64,000 nucleotides of DNA from Owenia fusiformis (taxonomy: Eukaryota; Annelida; Polychaeta; Sabellida; Oweniidae): assembly GCA_903813345.2 (NCBI GenBank), contig CAIIXF020000009.1, forward strand, positions 31,253,259 to 31,317,258, given 5' to 3'. The translations under genes were made by a program, and so were the position numbers. Positions 60,328 to 64,000 of this stretch are shown here, piece after piece. Positions within the stretch are counted from its first letter, which is position 1, and every line of letters starts with the position of its first letter. The notes beneath the pieces were generated by a model. It was given only the letters and a program-made list of their open reading frames with translations. It was not told the DNA's origin and did no database searches.

Positions 60328-61546
60328 ATAGCAGGGTCTTAGTTTTATAACGTGGGAGGTCTTAGTTTTATAACAGGGTCTTAGTTTTATAACGTGGGGG
60401 GTCTTAGTTTTATAACAGGGTCTTAGTTTTATAACGTGGGGGGTCTTAGTTTTATAACAGGGTCTTAGTTTTATAACGTGGGGGGTCTTAGTTTTATAAC
60501 AGGGTCTTAGTTTTATAACGTGGGGGGTCTTAGTTTTATAACAGGGTCTTAGTTTTATAACGTGGGGGGTCTTAGTTTTATAACAGGGTCTTAGTTTTAT
60601 AACGTGGGGGGTCTTAGTTTTATAACAGGGTCTTAGTTTTATAGCGTGGGGGGTCTTAGTTTTATAACAGGGTCTTAGTTTTATTACGTGGGGGGTCTTA
60701 GTTTTATAACAGGGTCTTAGTTTTATAACGTGGGGGGTCTTAGTTTTATAACAGGGTCTTAGTTTTATAACGTGGGGGGTCTTAGTTTTATAACAGGGTC
60801 TTAGTTTTATAACGTGGGGGGTCTTAGTTTTATAACAGGGTCTTAGTTTTATAACGTGGGGGGTCTTAGTTTTATAACAGGGTCTTAGTTTTATTACGTG
60901 GGGGGTCTTAGTTTTATAACAGGGTCTTAGTTTTATAACGTGGGGGGTCTTAGTTTTATAACAGGGTCTTAGTTTTATAACGTGGGGGGTCTTAGTTTTA
61001 TAACAGGGTCTTAGTTTTATAACGTGGGGGGTCTTAGTTTTATAACAGGGTCTTAGTTTTATAACGTGGGGGGTCTTAGTTTTATAACATGGTCTTAGTT
61101 TTATTACGTGGGGGGTCTTAGTTTTATAACAGGGTCTTAGTTTTATAACGTGGGGGGTCTTAGTTTTATAACAGGGTCTTAGTTTTATAACGTGGGGGGT
61201 CTTAGTTTTATAACAGGGTCTTAGTTTTATAACGTGGGGGGTCTTAGTTTTATAACAGGGTCTTAGTTTTATAACGTGGGGGGTCTTAGTTTTATAACAG
61301 GGTCTTAGTTTTATTACGTGGGGGGTCTTAGTTTTATAACAGGGTCTTAGTTTTATAACGTGGGGGGTCTTAGTTTTATAACAGGGTCTTAGTTTTATAA
61401 CGTGGGGGGTCTTAGTTTTATAACAGGGTCTTAGTTTTATAACGTGGGGGGTCTTAGTTTTATAACAGGGTCTTAGTTTTATTACATGGGGGGTCTTAGT
61501 TTTATAACAGGGTCTTAGTTTTATAACGTGGGGGGTCTTAGTTTTG
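60328..61546 (-). repeat. 42-bp tandem array, right arm (29 units)
   Basis: Same unit as the left arm on the opposite strand. Several units share the variant TTATTACGTG, spaced at five- or six-unit (210- or 252-base) intervals from 60684 to 61313, which suggests block duplication by unequal exchange. Confidence 0.95.
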
Positions 61547-61906
61547 TAGGTCTTAGGTCTTAGGTCTTTGTTTTGTAGACACCCCACTAGTATCTTGTTG
61601 ACCTATATTCAGCACTGTATTGATGTATAGGCCACTTATTAGGGTCTTAATTCAATCATGAAGTGTAGAGGCATAGATTCCTAACCAGGAAGTATTTTTG
61701 TGTCTGTCAAAATCCATTTACATCCTACGCATCCCTGCATCTTATCCAAATATGTTACTACATAATGAAATATAAGAGTATAATCTTTGGTTTTACAAAC
61801 TTGTATGATATTTGATAAGTGTAAAAGTTGTTTTTGGAGCATTTTTCTATAGCCATTTTGTAGGGAAAAAAATGATGAAAAAATGTACAATCTTTTAATT
61901 TTAAGT

Positions 61907-62008
61907 ATGACCTGAATCGATTGCAAACTTCATATTTGCACATTTGATGAGATAAACCATTTGTGTCGTATTATGAAATTATTAAGTTTGCAATCGATTC
62001 AGGTCATA
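61907..62008. repeat. Inverted repeat with perfect 24-base arms
   Basis: ATGACCTGAATCGATTGCAA... and its exact complement flank a ~54-base loop. Unknown element. Confidence 0.8.
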
Positions 62009-62084
62009 GTGTATTTTTGGTATTTCTGTGATAATCAATGGAAACCAATGGCCTCTATTGGGATCTGCTGATATCCTCATGTTA

Positions 62085-62290
62085 AGTCAATGGTGCACAG
62101 CCCCATGTAAGTCAATACAACCTTACTGAACGAAATGATCCCTATCTCAGCTTATGTGTGTCCGAGCACTTTAATATTTTCCAAAGTATTATATGACATT
62201 TTATTCTTCATGTTACACCTACGAATGATTCAGTTTGACCATAGGGATATTTGCCAATAATTGCACCTTGTCCTTTCTAATGTTGCTTTT
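62085..62290 (+). repeat. Dispersed repeat, copy 2 (see 24425-24610)
   Basis: Shares ordered blocks GTAAGTCAATACAA, ATTTTCCAAAGTATTAT and TTACACCTA with the minus strand of 24425-24610. Confidence 0.7.
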
Positions 62291-62705
62291 TAAAGTACAA
62301 TTACTACAAATTAAGCGTTAGTCATTGGTATCATTGACGTATATTATATATTGACGTATCTAGTGTGTCCTTGCCTATGTAAAGAAAATTGAACTAATAA
62401 TACTCGTTAAGGGCCAAGGAGGTACGTTTAATGTTTTTTCATAAAAACTGCAATTATACAAATTAAGTGTTAGTCATATAGACGAGTAGGAAAATCCTCC
62501 GAAGCCTTAAAATAAGGGAGTTGACTGACCACCAGCCAAATATTGGTACCATCGGAAAGCTCTGATATCAGTTATTGCAAATTTGAGGTTAAACAGAATT
62601 TTGACTCGGGCCGTTACCATGGAAACGGACGCTATAAATAACTCCCACTTTTAACGAGTGTTAATACGATAAAATATGTATTCCCATATATCTTTTTTAT
62701 TTTCT

Positions 62706-63213
62706 ATCAGATAATTATAATATGGGTATCAAATGAAAATTGTGATGGCATCTTTACAATGAGGTATGAATTATGCAAATTAGCTCATTTACATAACCAT
62801 TGTGACGTCATAACTGACAATTTTAAAAAGATTTTAACATAAAATTTAGCTGTGTACCTATATGAAGGTCCCGTTATTTAAAATTACGATGTATTTTTCC
62901 GTTTTTCATATTCATTTGAAAGAGTATGATACCAGCTTTAAAACAATGTATAAAATATGCCATTTCGGTCTCATAAATTTCTTTATTGAGCTCCAAAAGG
63001 GTAACATGCACAATCAAAAAATTGTTTTGAAACTGATGCTCTTTGAAAGAAATATCAAAAAATTGGCTCAAGGTATGTATTATCTTGGTGTATCGCTTTC
63101 GTTTTTCGTCAGATAATTTAATGTTTGGTATCAAATGAAAGGTAATGCTTTTTCCTTTTTGATGAAGTGTAATTTATGCAAAATAGCTCATTAGCGTTTC
63201 AATTGTGACGTCA
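62706..63213 (+). repeat. Direct duplication, copies ~400 bp apart
   Basis: 62706-62812 and 63108-63213 share TCAGATAATT, GGTATCAAATGAAA, TTATGCAAA, TAGCTCATT and TTGTGACGTCAT in order. Confidence 0.75.
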
Positions 63214-63859
63214 TTACAGACATAATTGACACAAAAATATTAGAGTAGTGAAATCTATCTCATTAATGTTAAAAGGTATAGAATTATTATTTTCAATCGG
63301 ATCTTAATGATTAAAGTACCATCTGTATGCTTGTCATTCATTCCTTTTTAAAATATATATCAAAAACATCTACTGAATTGTGATTGAATAAGAGCCTTTT
63401 AGTCAGTATTCGTGTATTTAGGCTCTTTTATAAAGGCAAGCAAACAAATTGGGCACGACTGTCTCCTCACGATTTAATTGTCCTGCCTTAAAGGTTCCTG
63501 GCCTACCATTAACAAACCCATCGTTTCTACGGGAATCTATCCTAATTTTTTCTGAAATCTAACGTACAATTTCGAAATAAAAATGATTTGTTATTGTCAT
63601 AGCCTACTGAATTCTGAACACGATGTAATGTTACGTGCGTTCTAACCATTTCAGTACACCATTAGAAACCTTTTTTTGTCATAGTGAATGTAGTTTCTAC
63701 AGTTGACGTTTAACAACTTAATGAACTTAAGTTTAATGAACTTAATGCAATGTTATGTGCGTTTTCTCATCGTAATCCAAGCTGACTAATCAGAATGAAA
63801 TTGGTCTCCTAACAACTGAGACATTGTCAACATAATCTTCTTACTATAAAGCACAGTGG

Positions 63860-63971
63860 TCTGTCTAGCTGTCCAGACATCTGCTCCAAGACAGTTTGAT
63901 CTTGGGCCCTCATATACTTTGTCATCATACCAATTGAGGGGATCACGTGTATATAAGACATGATAAGACAT
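63860..63971 (-). CDS. Possible single exon of an unidentified gene
   Basis: Minus strand reads VLYTRDPLNWYDDKVYEGPR and then SNCLGADVWTARQTTVLY, followed by a GTAAGA-type donor at about 63857. Its composition (Trp, Cys, Gly, Asp) looks more protein-like than its neighbours. I cannot assign a family, and the upstream partner would lie outside the window. Chance is quite possible. Confidence 0.25.
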
Positions 63972-64000
63972 GCTACTTGAATTTATTCTTATGACTCCAA

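Larger units (their letters stand above)
58211..61585. mobile_element. 3.4-kb foldback-type element with tandem 42-bp repeat arms
   Basis: Perfect 8-bp direct repeat ACTAGTAT at 58203-58210 and 61586-61593. The ends read CGGGTGTCTACAAAACAAAG and (complement) GGGGTGTCTACAAAACAAAG. The left arm holds 19 copies of a 42-bp unit, the right arm 29 copies inverted. Both arms then continue inward with matching unique sequence (AGTCACCGTGCCTTGCTCTG and complement), and the 1.2-kb centre is itself largely palindromic. No transposase is seen, so it would be non-autonomous. This is the structure of foldback elements; an 8-bp duplication also fits hAT or P-type transposases. Confidence 0.88.

Overview
The window is AT-rich, intron-rich, TE-dense DNA from an animal. 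Genes have canonical GT/AG introns, there is a single-exon rhodopsin-type GPCR, and Tc1/mariner, hAT-like and PIF/Harbinger-like elements, LINE relics and minisatellites are abundant. There are no bacterial operons, tRNA, rRNA or CRISPR. A marine invertebrate (deuterostome or lophotrochozoan) fits best, but the sequence alone does not place it to phylum.

Region 1 (1-32004): the plus strand carries most of one gene, an ectonucleotide pyrophosphatase/phosphodiesterase of the ENPP1/ENPP3 type. I could assemble 17 exons with consistent splice phases. They run from just before the first metal-binding Asp of the phosphodiesterase domain to a stop at 32004, about 717 residues. The somatomedin-B and membrane-anchor exons must lie upstream of base 1. 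All six zinc ligands and the Thr nucleophile are present, but one conserved active-site Asn is replaced by Gln. The introns are packed with repeats: a TA-flanked MITE, mariner-like elements with unusually long inverted ends and decayed transposase, hAT-like MITEs, minisatellites and palindromes.

Region 2 (32005-48014): no convincing gene. It holds a recent-looking mariner-type palindrome (35.0-36.1 kb), the longer of two copies of a CACGGTG-ended element (36.9-38.2 kb; the shorter is in the last ENPP intron), a T-rich minisatellite (38.4-38.9 kb), hairpin MITEs, a TTA-flanked MITE and a LINE 3' relic.

Region 3 (48015-49448): an intact intronless class A GPCR of 477 codons, with divergent DRY, CWxP and NPxxY motifs and no cysteine at the usual TM3/ECL2 disulfide positions.

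Region 4 (49449-64000): repeats only, apart from a doubtful minus-strand exon near the right end. The most striking objects are two foldback-type elements whose inverted arms are tandem arrays. One is 3.4 kb (58211-61585) with 19 and 29 copies of a 42-bp unit. The other is 1.1 kb (55681-56755) with about 12 and 10 copies of a 16-bp unit. Each is flanked by a perfect 8-bp direct repeat. Between them lies a LINE reverse-transcriptase relic interrupted by an hAT-like MITE. The two genes show no sign of acting together; the common theme of the window is repeated creation of inverted-repeat DNA.
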